A DNA stretch of 46,124 nt from Nocardia carnea (GTDB lineage Bacteria; Actinomycetota; Actinomycetes; Mycobacteriales; Mycobacteriaceae), in the NCBI RefSeq assembly GCF_029868855.1, contig NZ_JARWOV010000219.1, forward strand, positions 1 to 46,124, read 5' to 3'. Within the stretch, counting starts at the first letter, position 1, and each line of letters begins with the position of its first letter. Position numbers and translations under genes: made by a program. Shown one piece after another: positions 24,195-33,905 of this stretch. The notes beneath the pieces were generated by a model, which saw only the letters and a program-made list of their open reading frames with translations, was not told the DNA's origin and did not search any database.

Positions 24195-26872
24195 CAGCCG
24201 GCGTGTGCGCCGATATGGTCCCGGACCGCCGCCAGGCCCGCCTCGATACCCGAGGGGTCCGAACCCGCGCCCTGGGCCATCTCGGGCTTACCGCCACCGC
24301 GGCCGGAGATACTCGGACCGAAGACACCGACCAGCGCGCCGGCGGCGAAACCGAGTTCCTGGGCCGCCTTGTTCACGGTGACGACGAACGGCACCTTGCC
24401 CTCGTTATTTCCGAGCAACACCACAATGGCGGGGGTGGAGCCCAGCCGGCCGCGGATATCGGTGGCCAGGGTACGCAGATCGCCGGCCGCGACGCCCTCC
24501 GGCGCGGCCGCGGCCACCAGCAGTACTTCACCGATCCGCTGCGCCGCATCGGCATACGAACCGGCGGAGGACAGCACCGCCGCGACCTTGGTCCGCTCGA
24601 GTTCCTTCTCGGCGACCTTCAGCCGGTCCACAAGTTGTTCCACCCGTCCCGGAACTTCGTCGGAGGGCACCTTCAGCATGGAGGCGACACCGGCCAGCAG
24701 CGCCCGCTCCTTCGCCAGGTGCCGGTAGGAGTCCAGCCCGACGAACGCCTCCACACGGCGCACACCCGAACCGACCGACGACTCCCCGAGCACTGTGATC
24801 GGACCGATCTGCGAGGAATGCCCCACATGCGTGCCACCGCACAGCTCCATGGAGAACGGTCCGCCCATCTCCACCACCCGCACCCGGTCACCATAGTTCT
24901 CGCCGAACAGGGCCAGCGCCCCCATTTCGCGTGCCTTCGGCAGCTCGGTGACGAAGGTGTTCACCGGATAGTCGGCACCGACACCGTCGTTGGACACCGC
25001 TTCGATATCGGCCTTCTGCTGTTCGGAGAGCTGGCCCTGCCAGTTGAAATCGAACCGCAGATAGCCGGGCTTGTTCATCGAACCGGCCTGCACCGCGTTG
25101 GGGCCGAGTACCTGCCGCAGCGCGGCGTGGACCATATGGGTACCGGAATGGCCCTGGGTGGCACCGCGCCGCCAGGCAGGATCCACCTGAGCGAGCACCA
25201 CATCGCCCTCGGTGATCTGGCCCTGCTCCACCGTGCACCGGTGTACCCAGAGCTTCTTCGCGATCTTCTGCACATCGTTGACGGTGAGTTTGGTACCCGC
25301 GGCGGTGATCGTGCCCCGATCGGCGATCTGACCGCCCGCTTCGGCGTAGAGCGGGCTGCGGTCCAGGATCACCTCGATATCGGTACCGGCGACCGCGGTC
25401 GGCACCCGGACACCGTCGCCGATGAGCGCGAGTACCCGCGCCTCGGAGGTGAGCTCGTCGAATCCGGTGAACTCGGTATCACCCCGGTCGACCAGTTCCT
25501 TGTAGACGGACAGGTCGGCATGGGCGTGCTTCCGGGCATGCGCGTCTTCCTTGGCCCGCTGCCGCTGTTCGGCCATCAGCGACCGGAAGCCCGCCTCGTC
25601 CACGGACAGCCCGGCTTCGGACGCCATCTCGAGGGTGAGGTCGATCGGGAAACCGTAGGTGTCGTGCAGGGTGAAGGCGTCGGCACCGGAGATCCTGCCG
25701 GTCTTACCGGCCGGAGTGGCAGCCTTGACTTCCTCGACGGTTTCGTCGAACAGCCGCGACCCGGTGGCCAGCGTCTTACGGAATGCCGTCTCCTCCCCGA
25801 CCGCGACGGTTTCGATTCGCGCGAAATCGGTGGCCAGTTCGGGATAGGACGGAGCCATCAGCTCGCTCACCACCCGCATGAACTGGCTCATCACCGGTTG
25901 TTCGGCGCCCAGCAACCGGGCCGAGCGCACGATCCGGCGCAGCAGTCGCCGCAGCACGTAACCGCGGCCGTCGTTGCCCGGGTTGACACCGTCGGCAATC
26001 AGCATCGCGGAGGTGCGCGCATGGTCGGCGATGACCCGGAAGCGCACATCGTCGGCGTGTTCGACACCGTAGGACCGGCCCGTGAGCTCCTCGGCCTTGT
26101 CGATGATCGGGCGAAGCAGATCGGTTTCGTAGACGTTGTCCACGCCCTGGAGCAGCAGCGCGATGCGCTCGATACCCATTCCGGTGTCGATATTCTTCTT
26201 CGGCAGCACGCCCACCGGCGGATGCCCGAGTTTGGGGCTCTGCTCACCACGGATGTCCTGCATGAAGACCAGGTTCCAGATCTCCAGGTAGCGGTCCTCG
26301 TCGGCGACCGGCCCGCCGTCGCGCCCGTATTCGGGGCCACGGTCGTAGTAGATCTCGGAGCAGGGCCCACCGGGACCGGGCACACCCATATCCCAGTAGT
26401 TGTCCTTGCCGTCGCGGAACTGGATCCGCTCGTCGGGGATACCGGCCACCTTGCGCCACAGTTCGGCGGCCTCCGGATCGGCCTCGTACGCGGTGACCCA
26501 GATGCGTTCGGGATCGAACCCGTAACCGCCGTCCTCCTGGGATTTGGTGATCAGTTCCCAGGCGAAGCGGATCGCGCCTTCCTTGAAGTAATCGCCGAAG
26601 GAGAAATTGCCGGCCATCTGGAAGAAGGTGTTGTGCCGCGTGGTGACGCCGACTTCCTCGATATCACCGGTGCGCACGCATTTCTGCACACTGGTCGCGC
26701 GCGGATACGGCGGCGTCTGCTGACCGAGGAAATACGGTTTGAACTGCACCATGCCCGCGTTCACGAACAGCAGGTTCGGGTCGTCGAGAATCAGCGATGC
26801 ACTGGGCACCTCCGTATGCCCGGCACGAACGAAATGGTCCAGGAATCGCCGTCTGATCTCGTGGGTCTGCAC
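24194..26872 (-). CDS. alaS: Alanyl-tRNA synthetase
   Basis: AlaRS (892 aa) charges tRNA-Ala. The class II catalytic domain begins at the amino terminus ([15 protein letters not shown]). The editing domain has the zinc ligands H-S-G-T-H and C-G-G-T-H-V, and a carboxy-terminal DHHA1/C-Ala domain rich in Gly ends the protein. Length is normal. It is followed without gap by ruvX and mltG in one minus-strand unit. The 98 nt between alaS and the rarA stop hold no gene. Confidence 0.98.
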   Translation of the reverse strand: MQTHEIRRRFLDHFVRAGHTEVPSASLILDDPNLLFVNAGMVQFKPYFLGQQTPPYPRATSVQKCVRTGDIEEVGVTTRHNTFFQMAGNFSFGDYFKEGAIRFAWELITKSQEDGGYGFDPERIWVTAYEADPEAAELWRKVAGIPDERIQFRDGKDNYWDMGVPGPGGPCSEIYYDRGPEYGRDGGPVADEDRYLEIWNLVFMQDIRGEQSPKLGHPPVGVLPKKNIDTGMGIERIALLLQGVDNVYETDLLRPIIDKAEELTGRSYGVEHADDVRFRVIADHARTSAMLIADGVNPGNDGRGYVLRRLLRRIVRSARLLGAEQPVMSQFMRVVSELMAPSYPELATDFARIETVAVGEETAFRKTLATGSRLFDETVEEVKAATPAGKTGRISGADAFTLHDTYGFPIDLTLEMASEAGLSVDEAGFRSLMAEQRQRAKEDAHARKHAHADLSVYKELVDRGDTEFTGFDELTSEARVLALIGDGVRVPTAVAGTDIEVILDRSPLYAEAGGQIADRGTITAAGTKLTVNDVQKIAKKLWVHRCTVEQGQITEGDVVLAQVDPAWRRGATQGHSGTHMVHAALRQVLGPNAVQAGSMNKPGYLRFDFNWQGQLSEQQKADIEAVSNDGVGADYPVNTFVTELPKAREMGALALFGENYGDRVRVVEMGGPFSMELCGGTHVGHSSQIGPITVLGESSVGSGVRRVEAFVGLDSYRHLAKERALLAGVASMLKVPSDEVPGRVEQLVDRLKVAEKELERTKVAAVLSSAGSYADAAQRIGEVLLVAAAAPEGVAAGDLRTLATDIRGRLGSTPAIVVLLGNNEGKVPFVVTVNKAAQELGFAAGALVGVFGPSISGRGGGKPEMAQGAGSDPSGIEAGLAAVRDHIGAHAG

Positions 26873-26970
26873 AGATATCCAGCCTACCGGGGCGGTGCAC
26901 GTGAATTATCACCGAGCCGGGTTAGGCGTACCACCCCGGTTGTTCGAATCCGGCGCGGCGCTGCGGGACG

Positions 26971-28353
26971 CTACGTCCGGCTACGTCCGTTCTGGCTCCG
27001 TAAACCGCGGACTATCCGGCGCAGGGTACTCACCCGGGGGCCCACGGTCCGCTCGTTGCCGTGATCGGTCGGATGGTAGTAGTCCACCCCGACCAGTTCG
27101 TCCGGCGGGTACTGCTGGGCGAGCACGCCGTCCGGATCGTCGTGCGGGTACCGGTAGCCCTGCGCGTTGCCGAGCGCCGCGGCGCCGGAGTAGTGGCCGT
27201 CGCGCAGGTGCGGCGGCACCGCGCCTGCCTTACCGGCCGCCACATCGGCCATGGCCGCGCCGATGGCCGCCACCACCGCGCCCGATTTCGGGGCCGTGGC
27301 CAGATGGATGGTGGCCTGGGCCAGCGCCAGCCGGGCCTCCGGCAACCCGACCAGCTGCACCACCTGCGCCGCGGCGGTCGCGGTCTGCAGCGCACTGGGG
27401 TCCGCCATCCCGATATCTTCGCTGGCGTGGATCATCAGGCGCCGGGCGATGAATCGCGGGTCCTCTCCCGCGGTCAACATCCGGGCGAGGTAGTGCAGCG
27501 CGGCATCCACGTCGGAGCCGCGAATGGATTTGATGAACGCGCTGATCACGTCGTAGTGCTGATCACCGGCCCGGTCGTAGCGGACAGCGGCCTTGTCCAC
27601 GCTGGCGGCGACCAGGTCGAGGTCGATCCGGCCGTCGAGCGAGGATTCCGCGGAAGCCTCCAGGGCGGTGAGCGCGCGCCGGGCATCGCCTCCGGCGATC
27701 CGGACGATATGGTCGATCGCTTCGTCGGTGACGGTGAACTGACCGTCCAGCCCGCGCGGGTCGGTCAGAGCGCGGGTCAGCACGGTCCGGATATCGTCGG
27801 CCGTCAGTGAATGCAGCTGCAGCACCAGTGACCGGGACAGCAACGGCGCCACCACCGAGAACGACGGGTTCTCCGTGGTCGCGCCCACCAGCAGCACGAT
27901 CCGGTTCTCGACCGCGGCCAGCAGTGCGTCCTGCTGGGTTTTGGAGAACCGATGCACCTCGTCGATGAACAACACGGTCTGCTCACCCGCGGTGAGCCGC
28001 CGCCTGGCCACATCGATCACCGCGCGCACTTCCTTGACACCCGCCGACAGTGCGGACAGCGCCTCGAACCGGCGCCCGGTGGCATACGAGATCAGCGAGG
28101 CCAGGGTGGTCTTGCCCGTTCCCGGGGGCCCATAGAGCAGAACCGACGCCGCCCCCGAGCCCTCGACGAGGCGGCGTAGCGGTGAACCGGGACCGAGCAG
28201 GTGCTGCTGCCCGACCACCTCGTCCAAGGAAGCCGGGCGCATCCGCACCGCAAGTGGTGCGCGGGTATCGCCGATCCGGCCGGCCCGATCCGGCCCCGCG
28301 AAATCCGGTGCGCCCGGTTCCGCGCCGGGCATATCGAACAGGCCGTCGCTCAT
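26971..28353 (-). CDS. rarA: Replication-associated recombination protein A (RarA/MgsA)
   Basis: RarA (460 aa) is an AAA+ ATPase acting at stalled replication forks. Walker A GPPGTGKT is at 75-82, Walker B LFIDEVH at 128-134, sensor 1 in G-A-T-T-E-N-P-S, and the carboxy-terminal tetramerisation region has [12 protein letters not shown] and the M-A-D-P-S-A-L block. The ATG overlaps by ATGA the stop of a 26-codon open frame inside a repeat cassette, so initiation may be coupled to that small frame. An AAGGA 6 nt upstream would also serve as a ribosome-binding site. Confidence 0.95.
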   Translation of the reverse strand: MSDGLFDMPGAEPGAPDFAGPDRAGRIGDTRAPLAVRMRPASLDEVVGQQHLLGPGSPLRRLVEGSGAASVLLYGPPGTGKTTLASLISYATGRRFEALSALSAGVKEVRAVIDVARRRLTAGEQTVLFIDEVHRFSKTQQDALLAAVENRIVLLVGATTENPSFSVVAPLLSRSLVLQLHSLTADDIRTVLTRALTDPRGLDGQFTVTDEAIDHIVRIAGGDARRALTALEASAESSLDGRIDLDLVAASVDKAAVRYDRAGDQHYDVISAFIKSIRGSDVDAALHYLARMLTAGEDPRFIARRLMIHASEDIGMADPSALQTATAAAQVVQLVGLPEARLALAQATIHLATAPKSGAVVAAIGAAMADVAAGKAGAVPPHLRDGHYSGAAALGNAQGYRYPHDDPDGVLAQQYPPDELVGVDYYHPTDHGNERTVGPRVSTLRRIVRGLRSQNGRSRT

Positions 28354-28430
28354 TCCGTGTCCTTGTGCGGCACGAGCGACGGCCCTGCGTGGTTGCGCTC
28401 CGCTACCGCCACCATGCCTGACTCACTCAT
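28350..28430 (-). CDS. Predicted 26-aa cassette peptide upstream of rarA
   Basis: Open frame of 26 codons whose TGA overlaps the rarA ATG. It begins M-S-E-S-G and contains A-E-R-N-H-A-G-P, the same core as the pyrC cassettes. No clear ribosome-binding site precedes its own ATG, and there is no overlapping gene upstream: the previous stop is 87 nt away. It may be a leader peptide or just a by-product of the repeat DNA. Confidence 0.4.
   Translation of the reverse strand: MSESGMVAVAERNHAGPSLVPHKDTE
28354..28430 (-). repeat. RTGA-bounded coupling cassette, rarA copy
   Basis: A 77-nt relative of the pyrC cassettes, from ATGA at its 5' boundary to the ATGA at the rarA start. It shares TCAGGC, the GG-rich run, GCGGAGCGCAACCACG and AGGGCC. 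Its 3' end is AAGGACACGGA, giving an AAGGA element at 28360-28364, 6 nt before the rarA ATG. Confidence 0.75.
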
Positions 28431-28516
28431 GGCTGCGACCGTACCGCCCACCCCCGACACCCGCTCCCGCGCAGGACCGTAGCAGGACACCACACCCGGC
28501 GGTGCAGAAGCACAGA

Positions 28517-29683
28517 TCAGCTGAGGTGTTCGTCGAGCAAGGCGCAGACGCCTTCGGCGAAATCGCCGACGGCGTCGTTGCCGAGGCACCGCGCATCCTC
28601 GGCGAGACCGGCCCACCGGTTGAGCAGAGCGTCCGATCGCGGCACCGACAACCCGTGTTCGCGGGCCGCCGCGATCCGGGTGTGATCCGCCGGCAGGAAC
28701 CAGTACGTGCTGAGCCAGACCCAGATCAGTCGCGCCTCGAGGATCTTCTCGGCGAGCAGGTCGTCGTCGGCGAGGGCCGGCCATACGCCGACCACCTCGG
28801 CCCGCCAGGCCTCCACCATCTGGGTGGCCAGTTCGCGGGACAGTTCGATATCGCACAGGCAACCGGGGAAGGACACCAGCGCGTACGCGATATCGAGGGT
28901 GGCATCGCGGAAACCGCCCCATTCGTAGTCGAGGATGCGGGCGCCCTCGTCGTTGATGATCACATTGTCCGGGCACAGGTCCGAGGGGCTGAACGCCCGG
29001 AACCGGCCGCCCCCGAACAGCCGGGCCCCGTGGGCGACCTGTTCGGCCACCTCGTCGGGTACCTCGATACCGAGTTCGCGCCGCAGCAACCCGGGCACCT
29101 CCGTGACGGCGGTTTCGGCCTGCTGGGCGATACCGTCCACCCGGTGCAGCACGTCGACCCGGCGGAGCAGTGCGACGAAATCGAGTTCCCGCCCCACGGT
29201 GGCGGCGTGCATGCGGCCGAGCGCCTGCGCGAACGCCATCATCGCGTTCTGGGCGGCCGGTTCGGCGCCGGAGCGCAGCACATCGGTGAGTTTGGTGTTC
29301 TCCCCCAGATCGCTCAGCACGAGCAACCGGTCGGGCAGGCTGTGCGCGATCAGGTACGCGCCCGGCCGTTCGCCACGGCTCAGCGCGGTGGTGAACTGAT
29401 AGGACACCGCTTCCCGGAGGAAGGCCGAATCGACGCTGGCGACACCCGGCATGATCGTCACGTTCTTGGGGTCCGCGACGGCACCACGCACCTGCTTGAC
29501 GATCAAGGTGCGCGGTAGGGAGAAAGCGTTCTCCGCGACCCGGACCCGTAGGACGGTCGTCCGTCCGCTGCCACTGAGTTCGGTGGGATCGCTCAGCTTC
29601 ACCGGAGCACCCATGCGCTTTGTGAGCAACTGCTGTGCTGCGGATACGACTTCGGTGGCTCGTTCGGCCAGTAGTGCAGTCAT
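28517..29683 (-). CDS. APH/choline-kinase-like phosphotransferase with altered catalytic loop
   Basis: A 388-aa protein of the aminoglycoside phosphotransferase/choline kinase fold. The ATP Lys is Lys64 (LIVKQV), the catalytic loop is FSPSDLCPDNVI with Asp235 and Asn240, and the metal Asp is Asp252 in LDYEWGGF. The usual HGD of the loop is P-S-D here, losing the His but keeping the catalytic Asp. The substrate is unknown; homologues in mycobacteria are not proven drug-resistance enzymes. It is divergent from the Pro-rich membrane-protein gene at 29875. Confidence 0.8.
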   Translation of the reverse strand: MTALLAERATEVVSAAQQLLTKRMGAPVKLSDPTELSGSGRTTVLRVRVAENAFSLPRTLIVKQVRGAVADPKNVTIMPGVASVDSAFLREAVSYQFTTALSRGERPGAYLIAHSLPDRLLVLSDLGENTKLTDVLRSGAEPAAQNAMMAFAQALGRMHAATVGRELDFVALLRRVDVLHRVDGIAQQAETAVTEVPGLLRRELGIEVPDEVAEQVAHGARLFGGGRFRAFSPSDLCPDNVIINDEGARILDYEWGGFRDATLDIAYALVSFPGCLCDIELSRELATQMVEAWRAEVVGVWPALADDDLLAEKILEARLIWVWLSTYWFLPADHTRIAAAREHGLSVPRSDALLNRWAGLAEDARCLGNDAVGDFAEGVCALLDEHLS

Positions 29684-29874
29684 CGCATCTCAAGTTACTC
29701 GCATTCGGTCACTTCTAGCGACCGGTTGCACAACCTTTCCGTGTCGCCCGGCGTGTCAGGCGTGTTCTCCGGCGTATTTCCGGCCTGCTTGACAGCGCTG
29801 CGCAGGTCGGGTTTTCTCGATCTGAACTGCTGTGCGCCGCACCGGAAACCCGTTGAGCCGAAAGGTATGCCAGC

Positions 29875-30891
29875 GTGACCGACACACCGAGTTCCACCCC
29901 CGACTCCCCCGGTGCCCCGGACACGGCAGGCAGGCAGCCCACTCCCGGCGAACCGCGGCCGACGGCGGAGGGCGGCCCGGCCGCGGGCAGCCCGCGGACC
30001 GCCGATTTCCCCGGGGGTGTCGTCCACGACCCGGGCCGGAGTGGCCCGCCCGGAATGGAGAAACCGGTTACCACCGCGGGCCCCGGCACCGATCCCGCGG
30101 CCCGCACGGTCACCGATGGTCCCGCACAGCCCGCGGCGACGGAACGGCCTCAGCCGGACGGGACCGTTCCCGATCCGGCCGGCGGTCGGCCCGTCTACGG
30201 CCCACCCGGCACGGGTCCCGGGCCGGAGACACCGGTCTACGGCTATCAGGCGCTCGGCACCGGAATCCCCGGACGGCTCGATGTCGGGCACGCGCTCAGC
30301 TACGGGCTCGAGAAGTTTCGCCTCAATCCGGGCCCCTGGATCGCGGCGACCTCACTCGGCTTCATCATCTACCTGCTGTTCTTTCTGGTGGTTCGGATCA
30401 CCGAACCACGGTCGGCGACGGCGCTGCTGGTGCTTTTCGCCGTCGTCATGGCCGGGCTCTGGGTACTCCAGGCCGCCCTGGTACGCGGCGCGCTGTACGA
30501 AGCCGACGGCTACCGGCCGGGTTTCGGCTCGTATTTCTATATCGGCAACCTGGGTAACGCGTTCCTGACCGCGTTACTGGCCTTCCTGGCCACCACCCTC
30601 GCCTCCGCGCTGTGCCTGATTCCGGGAATGCTGGTCGGTATCGGCTGTATGTTCTCGCTGCATTTCGCCATCGACCAGGGGCAGACTCCGGTCGAGGCGA
30701 TCAAATCCAGTTTCCTGCTGGCACTGCGGGATCCGTGGCGGGTGTTCCTGCTGGTGCTGACCGTCGTCGTGGTCACCTGTCTCGGTCTGCTCGCCTGCGG
30801 GTTCGGCCTCCTGGTGGCCGGCCCGGTGGCGGCGATCGCGGTCACCTACGCGTACCGCACCCTCACCGGTGGCCCGGTATCGCCCGTCTGA
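29875..30891 (+). CDS. Pro/Gly-rich amino-terminal multi-pass membrane protein (Rv2560-like)
   Basis: A 338-aa protein. Residues 1 to about 130 are Pro/Gly/Thr-rich and probably disordered in the cytoplasm, ending with V-Y-G-Y-Q-A-L-G-T-G-I-P-G-R-L-D. A bundle of about six membrane helices follows (about 155-330). Position next to rarA and overall design match M. tuberculosis Rv2560, a proline- and glycine-rich transmembrane protein. GTG start with GAAAGG some 10 nt upstream. No enzymatic motif is visible; similar proteins may shape membranes or scaffold, which is speculation. Confidence 0.85.
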   Translation: MTDTPSSTPDSPGAPDTAGRQPTPGEPRPTAEGGPAAGSPRTADFPGGVVHDPGRSGPPGMEKPVTTAGPGTDPAARTVTDGPAQPAATERPQPDGTVPDPAGGRPVYGPPGTGPGPETPVYGYQALGTGIPGRLDVGHALSYGLEKFRLNPGPWIAATSLGFIIYLLFFLVVRITEPRSATALLVLFAVVMAGLWVLQAALVRGALYEADGYRPGFGSYFYIGNLGNAFLTALLAFLATTLASALCLIPGMLVGIGCMFSLHFAIDQGQTPVEAIKSSFLLALRDPWRVFLLVLTVVVVTCLGLLACGFGLLVAGPVAAIAVTYAYRTLTGGPVSPV

Positions 30892-30953
30892 CGAACCGGA
30901 CCTCTGCCTTCCGTCGGCCCCCGCGACGGACTAGTCCGCTACCGCACGGGCGT

Positions 30954-30987
30954 GTCCGGCCACCGTCGATGACATCAGTGGCCGGAC
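30954..30987. terminator. Bidirectional terminator between the Rv2560-like gene and aspS
   Basis: A perfect 10-bp inverted repeat, GTCCGGCCAC and GTGGCCGGAC, with a 14-nt loop, in the 112-nt gap between two convergent genes. No T tract follows, as is common in GC-rich actinobacteria. Confidence 0.7.
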
Positions 30988-31003
30988 GTCGCATCCGTGC
31001 TGT

Positions 31004-32827
31004 CTAGCCGGCGCCCGCCTCGGTGACCGCGGCCCCGGTCGCACCGTTGGTATCGGCCTTGCCCTTGTTCTGCGGCCGGGCGTCCAGCCCTGCTTCCTTG
31101 CGCTGCTGCGCCGTGATGGGGGCGGGCGCATCGGTGAGCGGGTCCACCCCACCGCCGGTCTTGGGGAAGGCGATGACCTCGCGGATCGAGTCGAGACCGG
31201 CGAGCAGCGCGACTATGCGGTCCCAGCCGAAGGCGATACCGCCGTGCGGCGGGGCACCGAAGGCGAAGGCATCCAGCAGGAAGCCGAACTTCTCCTGTGC
31301 CTCGGCCTCGCTGATCCCCATCACCTGGAAGACCCGTTCCTGCACATCCTTGCGGTGGATACGGATGCTGCCGCCGCCGATCTCGTTACCGTTGCAGACG
31401 ATGTCGTAGGCGTAGGCGAGGGCGGAACCGGGATCGGTGTCGAAGGTGTCGATCGACTCCGGCTTCGGCGAAGTGAAGGCATGGTGCACCGCCGTCCACG
31501 ACGAATGTCCCAGCGCCACATCGCCGCTGGCGGTGGCGTCGGCGGCGGGTTCGAACAGTGGGGCATCCACGATCCAGACGAACGACCACGCATTCTCGTC
31601 GATCAGCCCGACCCGCTGCGCGATCTCCGACCGCGCCGCACCGAGCAGGGCACGCTGAGCCTTGGCCGGTCCGGCCGCGAAGAACACGCAGTCCCCCGGC
31701 TGGGCGCCCACATGTACGGCCAGCCCTTCCCGTTCGGCCTCGCTGAGGTTCTTGGCGACCGGGCCGCCGAGCGTGCCGTCGTCACCGACCAGCACATATG
31801 CCAGTCCTTTGGCGCCGCGCTGTTTGGCCCAGTCCTGCCAGGCATCGAGCTGGCGGCGCGGCTGGCTCGCCCCGCCGGGCATGACGACGGCACCGACATA
31901 GGGCGCCTGGAATACCCGGAACGGTGTCTCGGCGAAGTATTCGGTGCATTCGGTGATCTCCACCCCGAAACGCAGATCCGGCTTATCGCTGCCGAACCGG
32001 CGCATCGCCTCGGCATAGGTCATATGCGGGATAGGGGTCGGGATCCGATAGCCGATGAGTTCCCACAGCGCCACCAGGATGTCCTCGGCCAGCAGGATCA
32101 CATCCTCCTGGCGCACGAAGCTCATCTCGAGGTCGAGCTGAGTGAATTCGGGCTGGCGGTCGGCCCGGAAATCTTCGTCGCGGTAGCAGCGCGCGATCTG
32201 GAAGTAGCGTTCGATACCGCCCACCATCAGTAGCTGTTTGAACAGCTGCGGGCTCTGCGGCAACGCGTAGAAACTCCCGGGCTGCAGACGCGCCGGTACC
32301 AGGAAATCGCGCGCGCCCTCGGGCGTCGAACGGGTCAGGGTCGGGGTTTCCACTTCGACGAATTCGTGCCGGGCCAGCACCGCGCGCGCGGCGGCGTTCA
32401 CTCTCGACCGCAGGCGGATGGCATGGGCCGGGCCCTCGCGGCGCAGATCGAGGTATCGGTACCGGAGCCGGGCCTCCTCGCCGGGCTGCTCGTCGAGCTG
32501 GAACGGCAGCGGGGCACTCTCGTTGAGGACCTCGAGTTCTTTGACGTTCACCTCGACGGCGCCGGTCGGCAATTCGGGGTTCTCGTTGCCCTCGGGCCGC
32601 TCTTCGACCACACCGACGATCCGAACGCAGTACTCGGCCCGTAGCCGGTGCGCTTGCTCGGCCGCCGGACCCTCCCGGAAGACCGCCTGCGCCACACCGG
32701 AGGCATCACGCAGATCGATGAAGATCACGCCACCGTGGTCACGCCGCCGCGCCACCCAACCGGAGAGGGTCACGGTCTGACCGGCCTGTTCGCCTCGCAA
32801 CGAACCGGCCAAGTGGGTGCGCAGCAC
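31004..32827 (-). CDS. aspS: Aspartyl-tRNA synthetase
   Basis: AspRS (607 aa), bacterial type, with an amino-terminal OB anticodon domain ([15 protein letters not shown]), motif 2 in [17 protein letters not shown], a GAD insertion domain, and motif 3 [11 protein letters not shown] set the start at GTG 32827 ([10 protein letters not shown]), with AAAGGA 5 nt upstream; the longer reading runs through the promoter region. In actinobacteria without AsnRS this enzyme is often non-discriminating and works with GatCAB, but the sequence alone does not settle that. The Ala/Gly-rich tail is variable. Confidence 0.97.
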   Translation of the reverse strand: MLRTHLAGSLRGEQAGQTVTLSGWVARRRDHGGVIFIDLRDASGVAQAVFREGPAAEQAHRLRAEYCVRIVGVVEERPEGNENPELPTGAVEVNVKELEVLNESAPLPFQLDEQPGEEARLRYRYLDLRREGPAHAIRLRSRVNAAARAVLARHEFVEVETPTLTRSTPEGARDFLVPARLQPGSFYALPQSPQLFKQLLMVGGIERYFQIARCYRDEDFRADRQPEFTQLDLEMSFVRQEDVILLAEDILVALWELIGYRIPTPIPHMTYAEAMRRFGSDKPDLRFGVEITECTEYFAETPFRVFQAPYVGAVVMPGGASQPRRQLDAWQDWAKQRGAKGLAYVLVGDDGTLGGPVAKNLSEAEREGLAVHVGAQPGDCVFFAAGPAKAQRALLGAARSEIAQRVGLIDENAWSFVWIVDAPLFEPAADATASGDVALGHSSWTAVHHAFTSPKPESIDTFDTDPGSALAYAYDIVCNGNEIGGGSIRIHRKDVQERVFQVMGISEAEAQEKFGFLLDAFAFGAPPHGGIAFGWDRIVALLAGLDSIREVIAFPKTGGGVDPLTDAPAPITAQQRKEAGLDARPQNKGKADTNGATGAAVTEAGAG

Positions 32828-32972
32828 GGGATTCCTTTCGACGTTCGGAGCACACCGGGACGGCCACCGGATGCGGTTGCCATCGTAGTGTGCCCCGGCG
32901 GGCGGGCTGAAACGGATATATTGCCAGCACCAGCAAAGTCGCAGCAAATACGTTCTCAGACGGGATGCTCGC

Positions 32973-33896
32973 ATGACTTTCAACGAACGCGTGCAGATCG
33001 ACCCCGGCCGCGCCTCCTCCGGCGGCGGTCCCGGCCGCGGCGGCAGGCTGGCCCTCGGCGGCGGTGCGGGCGGGCTGATCGTGCTGGTCGTCGCCCTGCT
33101 CATGGGAGGCGATCCCGGGTCGGTGCTCGGCCGGTTCACCGGCACTCAGGACACGGGGCAGCGGGAGGTCACGGCCGGCACTCCCCAGCATTGCCGGACC
33201 GGAGCCGACGCCAACACCTATGTGGACTGCCGGGTCGTGCTCACCGCACAGAGCCTCGACGCCGTCTGGGCGGAGCAACTGCCCAGCCAGACCGGTGTCA
33301 CATACGAACAACCCGGCCTGCGCCTGTTCACCGGCTCGGTGTCCACCGGGTGCGGGTATGCCACCAGCGAGGTCGGCCCGTTCTATTGCCCGGCCGACCG
33401 GACCGCGTATTTCGACGTCGGGTTCTTCCAGGAGCTCGTGGACCGTTTCGGGGCCGCAGGCGGACCGCTGGCGCAGGAGTACGTCGTCGCGCACGAGTTC
33501 GGCCACCACATCCAGACCCTGCTCGGTGATATCGGCCGGGCCCAGCGGGATCCGCAGGGCCCGGAATCGGGGGCGGTACGCACCGAGTTGCAGGCCGACT
33601 GTTACGCCGGCATCTGGGCTCATTACGCCGACCGCACACCCGCACCGGGTTCGAACACACCGCTGCTGCAACCGCTCGACGATGCCGATATCCGCGACGC
33701 CCTGTCCGCGGCGGCAGCGGTCGGCGACGACCGGATCCAGCAGGCGGCGCAGGGCCGGGTGAACCCGGAGGTATGGACGCACGGCGCGGGCGAACAACGG
33801 CAGAAGTGGTTCCTCGCCGGATACCGCACGGGTGAGGTGCGGGCCTGCGATACCCATTCGGCCACCGATCTGAACAACCCGGACAGCTCGCGCTGA
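32973..33896 (+). CDS. Membrane-anchored neutral zinc metallopeptidase (YpfJ family)
   Basis: A 307-aa protein with a basic, Gly-rich amino terminus, one membrane helix (about 32-45) and an extracytoplasmic peptidase domain. The zinc motif HEFGH is at 174-178, and Glu205 in T-E-L-Q-A-D-C is the likely third ligand, as in the YpfJ/putative neutral zinc metallopeptidase family (compare Rv2575). Four Cys (74, 86, 127, 139) could form disulfides outside the membrane. It is divergent from aspS; TATATT at 32917-32922 may be its -10. The substrate is unknown. Confidence 0.9.
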   Translation: MTFNERVQIDPGRASSGGGPGRGGRLALGGGAGGLIVLVVALLMGGDPGSVLGRFTGTQDTGQREVTAGTPQHCRTGADANTYVDCRVVLTAQSLDAVWAEQLPSQTGVTYEQPGLRLFTGSVSTGCGYATSEVGPFYCPADRTAYFDVGFFQELVDRFGAAGGPLAQEYVVAHEFGHHIQTLLGDIGRAQRDPQGPESGAVRTELQADCYAGIWAHYADRTPAPGSNTPLLQPLDDADIRDALSAAAAVGDDRIQQAAQGRVNPEVWTHGAGEQRQKWFLAGYRTGEVRACDTHSATDLNNPDSSR

Positions 33897-33905
33897 CCCG
33901 GTGGA

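Noticed and set aside
26930..26970. A T-arm-like GTTCGAATCC, suggesting a tRNA between alaS and rarA
   Set aside because: No acceptor stem, D-arm or anticodon arm can be drawn around it; the stretch is only 98 nt and GC-rich. Chance match.
31004..33145. 713-codon aspS frame
   Set aside because: The extra amino-terminal ~105 codons run through the intergenic promoter region and have no AspRS homology; GTG 32827 has a proper ribosome-binding site.
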